64,000 bases of DNA from Clostridiaceae bacterium (GTDB lineage Bacteria > Bacillota > Clostridia > Oscillospirales > Acutalibacteraceae). The stretch spans positions 124,001-188,000 of the forward strand of contig JAEEWM010000004.1 in the NCBI GenBank assembly GCA_016287385.1, given 5' to 3'. The notes beneath the pieces were generated by a model that ran no database searches, was not told the DNA's origin, and saw only the letters and a program-made list of their open reading frames with translations. This document shows, piece by piece, positions 7,925 through 17,623 of this stretch; the first letter of the stretch is position 1, and every line of letters begins with the position of its first letter. The translations under genes and the position numbers were made by a program.

Positions 7925-9237
7925 ATTGACTCCTGATTGTGAACGGTGCGATAAACCGTCGGCAGTGTTTCGGGTGCGTCGGCTGAGAAATCAAGTGCCG
8001 CGCGGTACCTGTCGGCGATATCGCCGATACCGTCTTCGTTATTGGTGTAAAGTGTGCAAAGTGGCTCGCCGCGGTTTACGCGGTCGCCGTACTTTTTGGC
8101 AAGTACAATACCGGCGGAATAATCAATACTGTCGTTCACTGTTTTTCTGCCGGCGCCGAGCAGTCCCGCGCATATCCCGATTTTTTCGGTATCCATACGG
8201 CAGATATACCCGGTTTCCTCGGAAATCACATCTACGCTGTATTTTGCCGGTTTGAATTTGCCTGTATCTTCGATGTAGGATATGTCACCGCCCTGTGCGG
8301 AAATCCACTCCTTGAACTTATCATATGCCTTACCGGTTGAAAGCGCCTCTGTTACCGACTTTTCCGCCGCGACGTAAGTGCATTTTTTAACAAGCATAAC
8401 CATATTCGCGGCAAGTGATACGCACTCCTCGTAAAGCCCCGGTATTTTTTCTCCGCGGAGTATTTTAATCGCTTCTATAACTTCAAGATTATTTCCGATA
8501 CTGTACCCCAACGGTCGGTTCATATCGGTTATGACTGCGGAGGTATTTATGCCGTGAGCCGTACCTATGTTTACCATTTTTTCGGCGAGCTTCTCTGCAT
8601 CTCTGATACTTTTCATAAATGCGCCGGAGCCGACTTTTACATCTAAGACGACAGAATCGGAGCCGGTTGCGATTTTCTTACTCATAATGCTTGAAGCAAT
8701 AAGCGGAATGCTGCTGACTGTCGCGGTGACGTCGCGAAGCGCGTATAACGCCTTATCCGCGGGAGTGAGCCTTTCTGACTGCCCGACTACCGCCATACCA
8801 ACGCGGTCAACTATTGACAGAAATTCACTGACGTCCATGGTTGTTCTGTAACCGGGTATTGATGAAAGCTTGTCAACCGTACCGCCCGTAAAGCCAAGCC
8901 CCCTGCCGGACATTTTTGCCACTTTACAGCCGAGCGCCGCGGCAACGGGCGCGACTACAAGTGTTGTTTTATCGCCTACGCCGCCGGTACTGTGTTTATC
9001 AACGGTGAGTCCGGAAAACGCGGAAAGGTCGACGGTATCGCCCGAATAAGCCATGGCTTTTGTAAGTGCGGCGGTCTCTCTGTCGCTCATTCCGTTAAAG
9101 TATATTGCCATTAAAAGCGCAGACGCCTGATAATCGGGTATTACCGAACCGGTATAGCCGTTTACAAAGGTAAATATTTCTTCTTCGCTCAGTTCAAAGC
9201 CATCCCGCTTTTTTCTGATTATATCGCAAACTGTCAT
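7921..9237 (-). CDS. Pyrimidine-nucleoside (thymidine) phosphorylase
   Basis: 438 residues of the nucleoside phosphorylase family II, which cleaves thymidine, deoxyuridine and sometimes uridine to base and (deoxy)ribose 1-phosphate. The signature around KHSTGGVGDKTTLVVAP and the N-terminal helical domain (MTVCDIIRKKRDG) are clear, and length matches Pdp/DeoA. The frame opens at 9321, but the ATG at 9237 is preceded by GGCGGTGAT and begins at the family N-terminus. It heads a two-gene unit with the GDPD gene. Pdp and DeoA cannot be separated here. Confidence 0.93.
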   Translation of the reverse strand: MTVCDIIRKKRDGFELSEEEIFTFVNGYTGSVIPDYQASALLMAIYFNGMSDRETAALTKAMAYSGDTVDLSAFSGLTVDKHSTGGVGDKTTLVVAPVAAALGCKVAKMSGRGLGFTGGTVDKLSSIPGYRTTMDVSEFLSIVDRVGMAVVGQSERLTPADKALYALRDVTATVSSIPLIASSIMSKKIATGSDSVVLDVKVGSGAFMKSIRDAEKLAEKMVNIGTAHGINTSAVITDMNRPLGYSIGNNLEVIEAIKILRGEKIPGLYEECVSLAANMVMLVKKCTYVAAEKSVTEALSTGKAYDKFKEWISAQGGDISYIEDTGKFKPAKYSVDVISEETGYICRMDTEKIGICAGLLGAGRKTVNDSIDYSAGIVLAKKYGDRVNRGEPLCTLYTNNEDGIGDIADRYRAALDFSADAPETLPTVYRTVHNQESI

Positions 9238-9327
9238 AAAAATCACCGCCCACGCCCTATTACGGAAATATGATAACATATTTTCAGCGAAAAATAAAGT
9301 ATTAACGAAAAAAACGCGCATAACTAT

Positions 9328-9356
9328 TTGACAATCATGTATTATAATGTTATTAT
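9328..9356 (+). promoter_or_regulatory. SigA promoter of purB-glyA
   Basis: A perfect TTGACA (9328-9333), exactly 17 bases, then TATTAT (9351-9356). The transcript would start about 30 bases before purB, leaving no room for a purine riboswitch. Confidence 0.8.
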
Positions 9357-9392
9357 ATTAACTGGTTTTTTATTATTTTGAGAGGTGTTGTT

Positions 9393-10826
9393 ATGGAAAA
9401 CCGTCGCGGTTATATTTCCGCCCTTTCCGGCAGATATGCCGGTGAGGATATGCAATATCTGTTTTCGGATGAGTTTAAGTTTTCTACCTGGCGTAAACTT
9501 TGGATAGCGCTCGCAAAGGCTGAAAAACAGCTCGGACTTGACATTACCGATGAGCAGATAGATGAAATGCAGGCGCACATATACGATATAAATTTCGACG
9601 TCGCCACAGCGCGCGAAAAAGAGGTGCGGCACGATGTGATGAGCCACGTCTTCGCTTACGGCGTACAGTGTCCGAAAGCGGCGCCGATTATCCATCTCGG
9701 CGCGACAAGCTGCTTTGTCGGTGATAATACCGATGTTATCATACTTAAAGAAGCTTCGGAAATCGTTTTGAAAAAAGCCGCGCAGGTGGTTAAAAATCTT
9801 TCTGCTTTTGCAAAACAGTATAAAGCGCTACCCTGTCTTGCTTATACTCATTTGCAGCCGGCACAGCTTACTACCGTCGGCAAACGCGCAACGCTTTGGA
9901 TAAACGATCTGATAACAGATATAGATAATCTTGAGTATCGTTTGAGCAGACTAAAACTTCTCGGCTCAAAAGGTACTACGGGGACCCAGGCAAGCTTTAT
10001 GGAGCTTTTCGGCGGCGATGAAACCAAAGTTAAAGAGTGTGAGCGCCTTATTGCCGAACAGTTCGGATTCAGTGAGTGCGTTCCCGTTTCGGGACAAACC
10101 TATTCAAGAAAGGTTGATTATTACTTTCTTTCCGCGCTGTCCGCATTTGCTCAAAGCGCGTACAAGTTCGCGGATGATTTGCGGCTTCTACAGTCTTTTG
10201 AGGAAATTGAAGAACCGTTCGGCGCTTCACAGATCGGCTCCTCCGCAATGCCGTATAAACGAAACCCGATGAGAAGCGAGCGCATCTGTTCACTCTCACG
10301 TTTTGTAATAAACGACGCGCTCAACGCCTCGGTTACGGCGTCAACACAATGGTTTGAGCGCACGCTTGATGACAGCGCGAACAGGCGACTGAGCCTTTCC
10401 GAAGGCTTTCTCGCACTCGACGGCGTTCTTAATCTTTATATCAACATCACATCGGGACTTGTTGTATACGAACAGGTAATTAACCGCAGGGTGCTCGAAA
10501 AGCTTCCCTTTATGGCGACCGAGAATATTATGATGGATTCGGTCAAGCGCGGCGCCGACCGGCAGGAAATTCACGAAATAATACGTACGCATTCCCATGC
10601 GGCGGCAGCGGCGGTCAAACTTGAAGGCAAGCCGAATGATCTTATTGACCGTCTGGCTGACGATGGACGGATACCGCTCTCAAAATCCGAGATATTAGAC
10701 AGTATTAAGCCCGATAAATACATCGGCAGATCCGCCTCACAGGTTGATGAGTTTATTGAAACCTATGTAAAACCCATCGTTGCGAAATATTGCACCGATG
10801 ATATAAAATTTGAACCAAATGTATGA
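9393..10826 (+). CDS. purB: Adenylosuccinate lyase
   Basis: Releases fumarate from SAICAR and from adenylosuccinate in purine synthesis. The product is 477 residues of the fumarase/aspartase superfamily, with the superfamily loop [16 protein letters not shown] around residues 285-300 and the His-containing [14 protein letters not shown] segment. An in-frame TTG at 9378 exists, but the ATG at 9393 has AGAGG at 7 bases and is preferred. glyA follows 13 bases after the stop, so purine and one-carbon metabolism are paired in one transcript. Confidence 0.96.
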   Translation: MENRRGYISALSGRYAGEDMQYLFSDEFKFSTWRKLWIALAKAEKQLGLDITDEQIDEMQAHIYDINFDVATAREKEVRHDVMSHVFAYGVQCPKAAPIIHLGATSCFVGDNTDVIILKEASEIVLKKAAQVVKNLSAFAKQYKALPCLAYTHLQPAQLTTVGKRATLWINDLITDIDNLEYRLSRLKLLGSKGTTGTQASFMELFGGDETKVKECERLIAEQFGFSECVPVSGQTYSRKVDYYFLSALSAFAQSAYKFADDLRLLQSFEEIEEPFGASQIGSSAMPYKRNPMRSERICSLSRFVINDALNASVTASTQWFERTLDDSANRRLSLSEGFLALDGVLNLYINITSGLVVYEQVINRRVLEKLPFMATENIMMDSVKRGADRQEIHEIIRTHSHAAAAAVKLEGKPNDLIDRLADDGRIPLSKSEILDSIKPDKYIGRSASQVDEFIETYVKPIVAKYCTDDIKFEPNV

Positions 10827-10839
10827 AAGGAAACGGAAT

Positions 10840-12075
10840 ATGAACTTTTTTGAAGAACTGAAAAACTATGACAGTGACGTTGCCTTAGCCTGTGAACAGG
10901 AATTAAGCCGTCAGCGCGCGAACATTGAGCTTATCGCCTCCGAAAACATCGTGTCGAAAGCGGTGCTTTTGGCTGCCGGCGGAATACTTACGAACAAATA
11001 CGCCGAGGGCTATCCCGGTAAGCGTTATTACGGCGGATGCGACAAGGTTGATATTGTTGAGGAGATAGCGAGAGATCGCGCCAAAAAGCTCTTCGGCGCT
11101 GAACACGCCAATGTTCAGCCGCATAGCGGCGCAAACGCGAATCTCGCGGTTTTCTTTGCACTGCTGGAGCCCGGCGATACCGTTATGGGTATGAATCTTT
11201 CACAGGGCGGTCACCTCTCACACGGTTCACCTGTAAACATTTCCGGCAAATACTTTAACGTGGTGCCTTACGGGGTCGACCGCGAAACCGAATGTATCGA
11301 TTACGATGAAGTTCAAAGAATAGCAAGCGAGTGCAAACCCAAACTTATTGTCGCAGGCGCAAGCAACTATTCAAGAATTATCGATTTCAAACGTTTCAGG
11401 GAAATCGCGGACAGCGTGGGTGCCTACTTTATGGTAGATATGGCGCACATCGCCGGACTTGTTGCCGCGGGTCTTCATCCCTCCCCCGTTCCCTATGCCG
11501 ACGTTGTTACAACTACGACTCATAAGACGCTTCGCGGTCCGCGCGGCGGTATGATTCTCTGCAAAGAGGAACTCGCGAAAGTTATTGATAAAGCGATATT
11601 CCCCGGCACACAGGGCGGTCCGCTTATGCACATAATAGCCGCAAAGGCGGTTGCCTTCGGCGAAGCGTTGACCGATGAGTTCAAGGACTATCAGAAGCAG
11701 ATAGTTACTAACGCTAAATTCCTTTCGAATGAGCTTTTGAAACGCGGCGTCGATATCGTTTCCGGCGGTACGGACAATCATCTTATGACGCTTAAACTTC
11801 TCGGTACCGGTATTACCGGCAAACAGCTCGAACATAATCTTGATGAAGTTCATATTACCGCAAATAAAAACACAATACCTTACGACCCGGAAAGTCCGTT
11901 TATCACCAGCGGTTTGCGCATCGGTACTCCCGCAGTTACATCACGCGGCTTCAAGGAGAATGAAATGGCAAAAATCGCCGAGTGGCTGTATCTTGCCATA
12001 AATGATTTTGAAGCGAATAAATCTGCTATTTCGGATGGCGTTTGCAAACTCTGCAAGGAATTCCCGATATACTGA
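10840..12075 (+). CDS. glyA: Serine hydroxymethyltransferase
   Basis: PLP enzyme that converts serine and tetrahydrofolate to glycine and 5,10-methylene-THF, which feeds purine synthesis and so fits its place behind purB. The product is 411 residues. The N-terminal [11 protein letters not shown], the [14 protein letters not shown] region, the [13 protein letters not shown] motif and the PLP lysine in [13 protein letters not shown] are all present. The frame opens at 10810, but the ATG at 10840 has AAAGGA 8 bases upstream. The first few bases of that site overlap the purB stop. Confidence 0.97.
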   Translation: MNFFEELKNYDSDVALACEQELSRQRANIELIASENIVSKAVLLAAGGILTNKYAEGYPGKRYYGGCDKVDIVEEIARDRAKKLFGAEHANVQPHSGANANLAVFFALLEPGDTVMGMNLSQGGHLSHGSPVNISGKYFNVVPYGVDRETECIDYDEVQRIASECKPKLIVAGASNYSRIIDFKRFREIADSVGAYFMVDMAHIAGLVAAGLHPSPVPYADVVTTTTHKTLRGPRGGMILCKEELAKVIDKAIFPGTQGGPLMHIIAAKAVAFGEALTDEFKDYQKQIVTNAKFLSNELLKRGVDIVSGGTDNHLMTLKLLGTGITGKQLEHNLDEVHITANKNTIPYDPESPFITSGLRIGTPAVTSRGFKENEMAKIAEWLYLAINDFEANKSAISDGVCKLCKEFPIY

Positions 12076-12112
12076 TTCTCAGTCAAAACGGATAGTTTTA
12101 AGGTGTGATTAA

Positions 12113-14725
12113 ATGATTTGGCACAGTTCAGATAAGGAAGTTGTTTTAGCGGAGCTGTCGGTTGACGAAAACAGCGGTCTTGCAAACGGCGTCGCATACG
12201 AGCGGCTTGAAACCTACGGAAAAAACCAGGTTGCCGATGTAAAACCTATAAGCTTTATTAAACAGTTTCTGAATCAACTGAATAAAAAAACAGTCTACGC
12301 GTTAGCGATTATATCAGCGCTCAATATGATTATTTCACTGATTTATGACGAGCATGATTACTGTTTCCCGGTAATTGTTATTGCCCTGGTAGTAATAAAC
12401 GCGCTGCTTTGCGCATATCATCTGTATACTTGCGACCGCGCGGCTTATTTTCAGAAGAATGCTTCCGTGCCGACCTGTACGGTGATTCGCGAGGGCGTAA
12501 AGCGCAGTATACCTTCAAATGAGCTTGTTATAGGCGATATTATTATTCTCAGTGAAGGCGATTACATCAATGCGGACGCGCGGCTTATAGAAACCAACGG
12601 TTTTCGCTGTAACGAATTAGCGCTTACGGGTGAAATCATACCCGTTGAAAAAGACGCAAATCTTGTGCTTGACGACATGGTTCCGTGCGCCGGCAGAAAG
12701 AATATGGTCTTTTGCGGCTGTAACGTTACTCACGGCAGTGCAAAGGCCGTTGTCGTTGAAACAGGTGCAAACACCGAGATAAGCAAATCGTCGGCGCTGT
12801 ATTCAAAACCGGGCAACACTGTTTCCGGTATTGAAAGAAGTCTCGGGGCGATAACTCACATTGTGGGTATAGTTCTTGCGGTAGCGAGCGCTGTTATTTT
12901 CCTGCTGGGAATAATCCTCGGTATTTCTTCGGATACACATTTTGCCGCTGTTACGGTCAAAATGCTTCTTAACGCTACCGCGCTCGGTTTTGCCGCTTTC
13001 CCCGCTGTTATGCCCTACGTAACCGCTATCGTAACATCGCTCGGCGCTGCGAGATTTATTCGCAACGGCGTTATTATCAAGGATACAGCGACTATCGAAA
13101 AACTTGCCAAAACTACCGTTTTGTGCGCGGATAAAACCGGAGTTTTTACAAAAAATCACATGTATCTGAACTCTGTTTACAACGGCGAATCACTTGAATA
13201 CCCCGTCGGCGGCGTACTGAATCAGAAATGCGCGGTCGTTTTGCGGCTTGCCGTTGCCTGCTCTATGCTTGAAAATGATAATACCGAAGCGGCGATAGAA
13301 GAATCATGCGTCAAATATAACAATATGTCCAAGGCGGATATCGATAACGCTTATCCCCGCCTTAACAGCATACCGTTTGACGGCGAGCGTAAAATGATGA
13401 CGAGTATCAACATGATTGACGGTAAGCCGTTTGCGGTAGTCAAGGGCGCGCCTGAAACCGTACTCAGCAAATGTGCCGGCATTGACGCTGAAAAGATACA
13501 GAAGGTTTGTGACGAGCTTGCCGAAAAATCCCTTCGCCTTATTTGTATTGCCATAAAAGCGCTTGAAGAGATTCCGGCCAATCCGAACGCTCAGGAAATT
13601 GAATGTGATTTGAAATTTGCAGGAATTATTTGTCTTGAAGATCCGCCGCGTGCCGACGCCGCGGAAAGCATAGAGGCGTGCAAAAGTGCCGGCATCCGCG
13701 TTGTAATGATAACGGGTGATAACATTACGACCGCCTGCTCCGTTGCGAAGAATCTCGGTATAATTGATGACGACGCGCAAGCGATAACCGGTGCACAGCT
13801 TGAGGAGATTGACGATGACGAATTAAAGCAAATCGTACACGATTACTGTGTATTTGCCCGTATTTCGCCGGCGCAGAAACTCCGTATAGTTCAAGCGCTT
13901 AAAGATAACGGCGATATCGTGACAGTTACCGGCAACGGTCTTGACGACGCGGATGTACTCTCTGTTTCAGACGTTGGTTTCGCCATCGGCGCCGACGGTA
14001 ACGACGTAGCCCGCGGAAACGCCGACGCCATTATCAAAAAGAACAGTTTTTCGGCTGTTGTAAGCGTCTTTAAGGAGTGCCACGGTCTTTTTGAAAACAT
14101 CAAAAAAACAGCTCATTATCTTATCAGTATCTGCACGGCGATTATGCTTATTTATCTGCCGGTCCTTCTGATATTCAGGACTCCTCCCCTCTCCGCCGTT
14201 CAGCTTTTATGGATAAATCTGCTTGCAAACGCCGTACCCGTAATGTCGCTTGCGACAAAACCTGCTGACAGTAAAACAGCTATCCCCACGGAGAAACTTT
14301 TAAGAGGGCGTCTTTTTGATTTGAACACCGTAATCAGTATTATTATTGAGTCGGTTACACTGTCTGTCTGCTGTATTGCGGCGTTTGCCATCGGAAAATC
14401 GACCGGTATTTCGGTCGGCTGTACTATGGCGTTTTTAACGGCCTCGTTTGCTTTCGTGGTACATTCATTTAACCTTTGTTCTAACCGCTCGATTATCTTT
14501 ATACGTTATAAAAACAGCGAATTTATGGTAATTACATCAGCGGTTGCCGTATTTGTAAGCGCTTTTCTGTGTCTTACTCCGGCGGGCAGAATACTTGGAC
14601 TTTCCTGCCTGTCATTCGGACAGGTTATGATCTGCGCGGGTCTTTCTTTGATAGCAGTACCAGTTTTTGAAGTAATTAAGCTGTTCAATTCAGGCGTATT
14701 GAACAGTTCAAAATCAGGTGTATAA
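12113..14725 (+). CDS. Divergent P2A-like P-type ATPase with substituted ion-binding and hinge residues
   Basis: 870 residues with the full P-type plan: N-terminal domain, M1-M2, actuator (TGE 172-174), M3-M4, phosphorylation site Asp340, nucleotide domain (KGAPE 444-448), DPPR 510-513, TGDN 534-537, hinge at 606-612 and a six-helix C-terminal bundle. It aligns without gaps to SERCA over M4-P and M5-M6, yet key residues differ. PEGL becomes PAVM (297-300), DKTGT becomes DKTGV, and TGDGxND becomes TGNGLDD (Asn608). The M5 ligands Asn and Glu become Cys674 and Ile677, and the M6 Thr and Asp become Ala705 and Asn706. It is therefore unlikely to be an ordinary Ca2+ pump. It follows glyA by 37 bases and abuts the next gene. 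Confidence 0.85.
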   Translation: MIWHSSDKEVVLAELSVDENSGLANGVAYERLETYGKNQVADVKPISFIKQFLNQLNKKTVYALAIISALNMIISLIYDEHDYCFPVIVIALVVINALLCAYHLYTCDRAAYFQKNASVPTCTVIREGVKRSIPSNELVIGDIIILSEGDYINADARLIETNGFRCNELALTGEIIPVEKDANLVLDDMVPCAGRKNMVFCGCNVTHGSAKAVVVETGANTEISKSSALYSKPGNTVSGIERSLGAITHIVGIVLAVASAVIFLLGIILGISSDTHFAAVTVKMLLNATALGFAAFPAVMPYVTAIVTSLGAARFIRNGVIIKDTATIEKLAKTTVLCADKTGVFTKNHMYLNSVYNGESLEYPVGGVLNQKCAVVLRLAVACSMLENDNTEAAIEESCVKYNNMSKADIDNAYPRLNSIPFDGERKMMTSINMIDGKPFAVVKGAPETVLSKCAGIDAEKIQKVCDELAEKSLRLICIAIKALEEIPANPNAQEIECDLKFAGIICLEDPPRADAAESIEACKSAGIRVVMITGDNITTACSVAKNLGIIDDDAQAITGAQLEEIDDDELKQIVHDYCVFARISPAQKLRIVQALKDNGDIVTVTGNGLDDADVLSVSDVGFAIGADGNDVARGNADAIIKKNSFSAVVSVFKECHGLFENIKKTAHYLISICTAIMLIYLPVLLIFRTPPLSAVQLLWINLLANAVPVMSLATKPADSKTAIPTEKLLRGRLFDLNTVISIIIESVTLSVCCIAAFAIGKSTGISVGCTMAFLTASFAFVVHSFNLCSNRSIIFIRYKNSEFMVITSAVAVFVSAFLCLTPAGRILGLSCLSFGQVMICAGLSLIAVPVFEVIKLFNSGVLNSSKSGV

Positions 14726-14727
14726 TG

Positions 14728-15471
14728 ATGTCTGAAAAAAAGAAAAACGTCAGCGACACGATCAGTCAGCAGCGCAAGGCACGCGAGGAGTTTTTGGAGC
14801 TTAAGCGTATGCAAAGCGGCGAAATCGACGCTCCGCCGCCTCCGAGCGCAGAAGCAAAATTACCGCAAACCGCGGAGGAAAAAGCAAAAAACTTCTGGTA
14901 TTATTACCGCTGGCCCGTTATAGCTGTTATCGCCATTGCGATAGTTGTCGCGATATGTGTTAAACAATGTGTTTCAAAGCCGGATTATGACCTTCGTATC
15001 GTTTTGTATACATCTTCTCCGGTAAGCGATGATGATTGCGACAGAATGGCGGAATACTTCAAGCAATTCTGTGAAGACGTAAACGACAACGGCAAGGTTC
15101 AGGTTCAGGTGATAAACTGTTCATACAGTGAAACCGGCAATCGCAGTGTTGTACTTGCCAACAATACCAAAGTGCAGTCAATTATCGCCTCCGAGTATGA
15201 TGTACTTCTCTATATAACCGATGAGACGACGCGGAAATATCTTAACTCGGTTTCGGATTCAGGCGAATTACTTGAGAAGAAGTACACGGTAGCGCTGGGC
15301 GACGATTTTTATGAGCGGTGTGAGGGCGACGGCGACGATATTTTCAAGATACCCGAGAATTTATCGGTTTCACGCCGCGTAATTTACGGGACGACGCTGG
15401 AAAAGAATAAAAAGGCTGTTAAGTATTATAAATCGGCCGGCGAAATGCTTGACAGACTGCAAAGCCGATAA
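14728..15471 (+). CDS. Hypothetical single-pass membrane protein
   Basis: 247 residues that I do not recognise. A charged N-terminal cytosolic part with a probable helix (REEFLELKRMQSG) and a proline run leads to one membrane helix (WPVIAVIAIAIVVAICV, about residues 68-84). An external domain of about 160 residues follows, beginning DYDLRIVLYTSS. Two ATGs stand in tandem; the one at 14728 has AGGTG at 7 bases, while the one at 14725 overlaps the ATPase stop. Coupling to the ATPase suggests a partner or sensor role, which is only inference. Confidence 0.75.
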   Translation: MSEKKKNVSDTISQQRKAREEFLELKRMQSGEIDAPPPPSAEAKLPQTAEEKAKNFWYYYRWPVIAVIAIAIVVAICVKQCVSKPDYDLRIVLYTSSPVSDDDCDRMAEYFKQFCEDVNDNGKVQVQVINCSYSETGNRSVVLANNTKVQSIIASEYDVLLYITDETTRKYLNSVSDSGELLEKKYTVALGDDFYERCEGDGDDIFKIPENLSVSRRVIYGTTLEKNKKAVKYYKSAGEMLDRLQSR

Positions 15472-15484
15472 TGCATTTTTACAC

Positions 15485-15513
15485 TTGACATATCAGATGC
15501 ATATATATATAAT
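15485..15513 (+). promoter_or_regulatory. Perfect SigA promoter of greA
   Basis: TTGACA (15485-15490), 17 bases, TATAAT (15508-15513): both hexamers and the spacing match consensus exactly. Confidence 0.88.
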
Positions 15514-15556
15514 ATTACATTGGCAACCTAAATTCTGTTATAAGGTGGTTTTTTAA

Positions 15557-16030
15557 TTGGCAAAAGCTATTAAAATGACTGAGGACGGTCTTAAAAAGCT
15601 TGAAGAGGAACTTGAACTATTAAAGACGAAGGGTCGTGCGGAAATTGCCGAAAAGATCAAAACGGCACGCGGATACGGCGATCTTTCCGAAAACAGCGAG
15701 TACGATGAGGCAAAAAACGAGCAGGCGAAAATTGAAGCGCGTATAGTGGAAATTGAGGCAATGCTCAAAAACGCCGAGATTATCAGCGACATAAAAGGCG
15801 CTCCGAAAATCGTTAAGGTCGGCGCAAAGGTAAAGGTCCTTGATATTGATCTTAATCAGGAATATGAATATCATATTGTCGGCTCGACAGAGTCTGATCC
15901 GCTCAAAAACAAGATTTCGGATGAATCGCCCGTCGGTAGAGCGCTTATAGGCAAGAAGTCCGGGCAGGAAGCCGTGGTTGAGGCGCCTTCAGGCGAAATC
16001 AAGTTAAAGATTTTAAGTATTTCAAAGTAA
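15557..16030 (+). CDS. greA: Transcription elongation factor GreA
   Basis: 157 residues, standard GreA length. It binds the RNA polymerase secondary channel and stimulates cleavage of backtracked transcripts. The N-terminal coiled coil includes [13 protein letters not shown] and the acidic tip region [16 protein letters not shown]; the C-terminal FKBP-like domain ends with [21 protein letters not shown]. The start is a TTG at 15557, 9 bases after AAGGTGG; it restores the family N-terminus [16 protein letters not shown] consensus promoter precedes it and a terminator follows. Confidence 0.95.
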   Translation: MAKAIKMTEDGLKKLEEELELLKTKGRAEIAEKIKTARGYGDLSENSEYDEAKNEQAKIEARIVEIEAMLKNAEIISDIKGAPKIVKVGAKVKVLDIDLNQEYEYHIVGSTESDPLKNKISDESPVGRALIGKKSGQEAVVEAPSGEIKLKILSISK

Positions 16031-16035
16031 TTTTC

Positions 16036-16058
16036 GGGCAGTGTTTACTGCCCTTTTT
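16036..16058 (+). terminator. Terminator between greA and lysS
   Basis: GGGCAGT (16036-16042) pairs with ACTGCCC (16047-16053) over a four-base loop and is followed by TTTTTCT. I see no strong promoter between it and lysS, so lysS may depend on partial read-through. Confidence 0.8.
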
Positions 16059-16082
16059 CTAAATTGAAAGGATGTGCGTTTT

Positions 16083-17573
16083 GTGGCTGATGAGCAAAGA
16101 CAGGTCACCGAGGAAAATTTAAGCGAAGTATTACAGGTTCGCCGTGATAAGCTTGCGGCGCTCCGTGAATCCGGTAATGATCCATTTGTTAAAACAAAAT
16201 ATGAAATTGATTCAAATTCCGCTGAAATCAAGGCGAATTATGACGGTTTTGAGAATAAGACGGTATCACTCGCGGGCAGAATAATGAGCCGTCGCATTAT
16301 GGGAAAAGCCAGCTTTGCCGGTATTCGTGACGGCGAGGGCGACATTCAGCTTTATGTTTCCCGCGACGACGCCGGCGAGGAGGATTACGCCGCGTTCAAA
16401 AAGTGGGACATAGGCGATATAATCGGCGTTAAGGGATTTGTTTTCAAAACCCGCACAGGTGAAATAACGGTTCACGTTCAGCATATTGAGTTGCTCGCAA
16501 AGTCACTTCTCCCCTTACCCGAAAAATTTCACGGTCTCAAAGATACCGATACGCGCTACCGTCAACGCTACGTTGATTTAATAGTAAATCCCGAAGTGCG
16601 CGATACATTTATCAAGCGTTCGCAGATACTTCGCGAAATACGCGCCTATCTTGACTCCAAGGGCTTTTTAGAGGTCGATACCCCCATTTTGGTGCCGCTT
16701 GAAATCGGCGCCGCCGCGCGTCCCTTTAAGACGCATCACAACACACTCGATATGGACATGTATCTGCGTATTGAGACCGAGCTTTACCTTAAACGTCTGA
16801 TAGTCGGCGGTATGAACAAGGTGTATGAGGTCGGCAGAATATTCCGTAATGAGGGTATGGATACGAAGCATAACCCTGAATTTACTACGATTGAGCTTTA
16901 TCAGGCGTTCACCGACTATCACGGTATGATGGATCTTGTCGAAGAACTTAATACAATGCTTGCCGAAAAGATTTGCGGCAGTAAGAAAATCACATATCAG
17001 GGCACCGAGATAGATATGGGTCACTGGGAACGCCTTACTATGATTGAGGCGGTAAAGAAGTATTCCGGGTGTGATTATTACACTTGGGAAACTGATGAAC
17101 AGGCGCGCGCCGTCGCAAAGGAAAAGGGCGTTCAAGTGCCCGATGACGCTACAAAAGGCACGGTTCTCGCAGAATTGTTTGACGCTTTTGTTGAGGAGAA
17201 CCTTATTCAGCCGACGTTTATATACGATTATCCTGTCGAGAACAGTCCCCTTGCAAAGCGCAAGCCGGATGACCCCGCTTTTACGGAACGCTTTGAATAC
17301 TTTATTAACGCCACCGAATTCGGCAACGCTTTCAGCGAGCTTAACGACCCGATAGATCAGAAGGAGCGTTTTGAAAAACAGGTAGCCGCGAAGCGCGCGG
17401 CGGATCCGGACTGCCAAAGCGAGGTTGATTACGACTATATCACCGCGCTTGAATACGGTCTCGCACCTACCGGCGGTCTCGGCTTCGGTATCGACAGACT
17501 CGTTATGCTGCTTACCGACTCTCCGTCCATAAGAGACGTTTTGCTCTTCCCGACGATGAAACCGATAGACTGA
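16083..17573 (+). CDS. lysS: Lysine--tRNA ligase, class II
   Basis: 496 residues, usual for bacterial LysS. An N-terminal OB-fold anticodon domain ([23 protein letters not shown] region) is followed by the class II catalytic core with motif 2 around [15 protein letters not shown] and motif 3 [21 protein letters not shown] near the end. The frame begins with GTG at 16074, but that codon touches the ribosome site AAAGGA (16067-16072). The GTG at 16083 has proper spacing and gives the usual N-terminus. I see no T-box or lysine riboswitch upstream. Confidence 0.96.
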   Translation: MADEQRQVTEENLSEVLQVRRDKLAALRESGNDPFVKTKYEIDSNSAEIKANYDGFENKTVSLAGRIMSRRIMGKASFAGIRDGEGDIQLYVSRDDAGEEDYAAFKKWDIGDIIGVKGFVFKTRTGEITVHVQHIELLAKSLLPLPEKFHGLKDTDTRYRQRYVDLIVNPEVRDTFIKRSQILREIRAYLDSKGFLEVDTPILVPLEIGAAARPFKTHHNTLDMDMYLRIETELYLKRLIVGGMNKVYEVGRIFRNEGMDTKHNPEFTTIELYQAFTDYHGMMDLVEELNTMLAEKICGSKKITYQGTEIDMGHWERLTMIEAVKKYSGCDYYTWETDEQARAVAKEKGVQVPDDATKGTVLAELFDAFVEENLIQPTFIYDYPVENSPLAKRKPDDPAFTERFEYFINATEFGNAFSELNDPIDQKERFEKQVAAKRAADPDCQSEVDYDYITALEYGLAPTGGLGFGIDRLVMLLTDSPSIRDVLLFPTMKPID

Positions 17574-17623
17574 ACACAGGTATAAATGATATTATAAGTT
17601 ATTCTCTTGCTCAGGGGGGAACA

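Noticed and set aside
9357-9392. Purine riboswitch before purB
   Set aside because: The leader from the predicted start point is only about 30 bases, too short for the aptamer.
12113-14725. P-type ATPase as a decaying pseudogene
   Set aside because: The 870-codon frame is intact, most motifs are kept, spacing is gap-free against the family, and the next gene is coupled to it. Decay would be expected to leave frameshifts or stops.
16668-17417. 249-residue minus-strand frame inside lysS
   Set aside because: Antisense to a well-conserved gene and without a ribosome site or domain.
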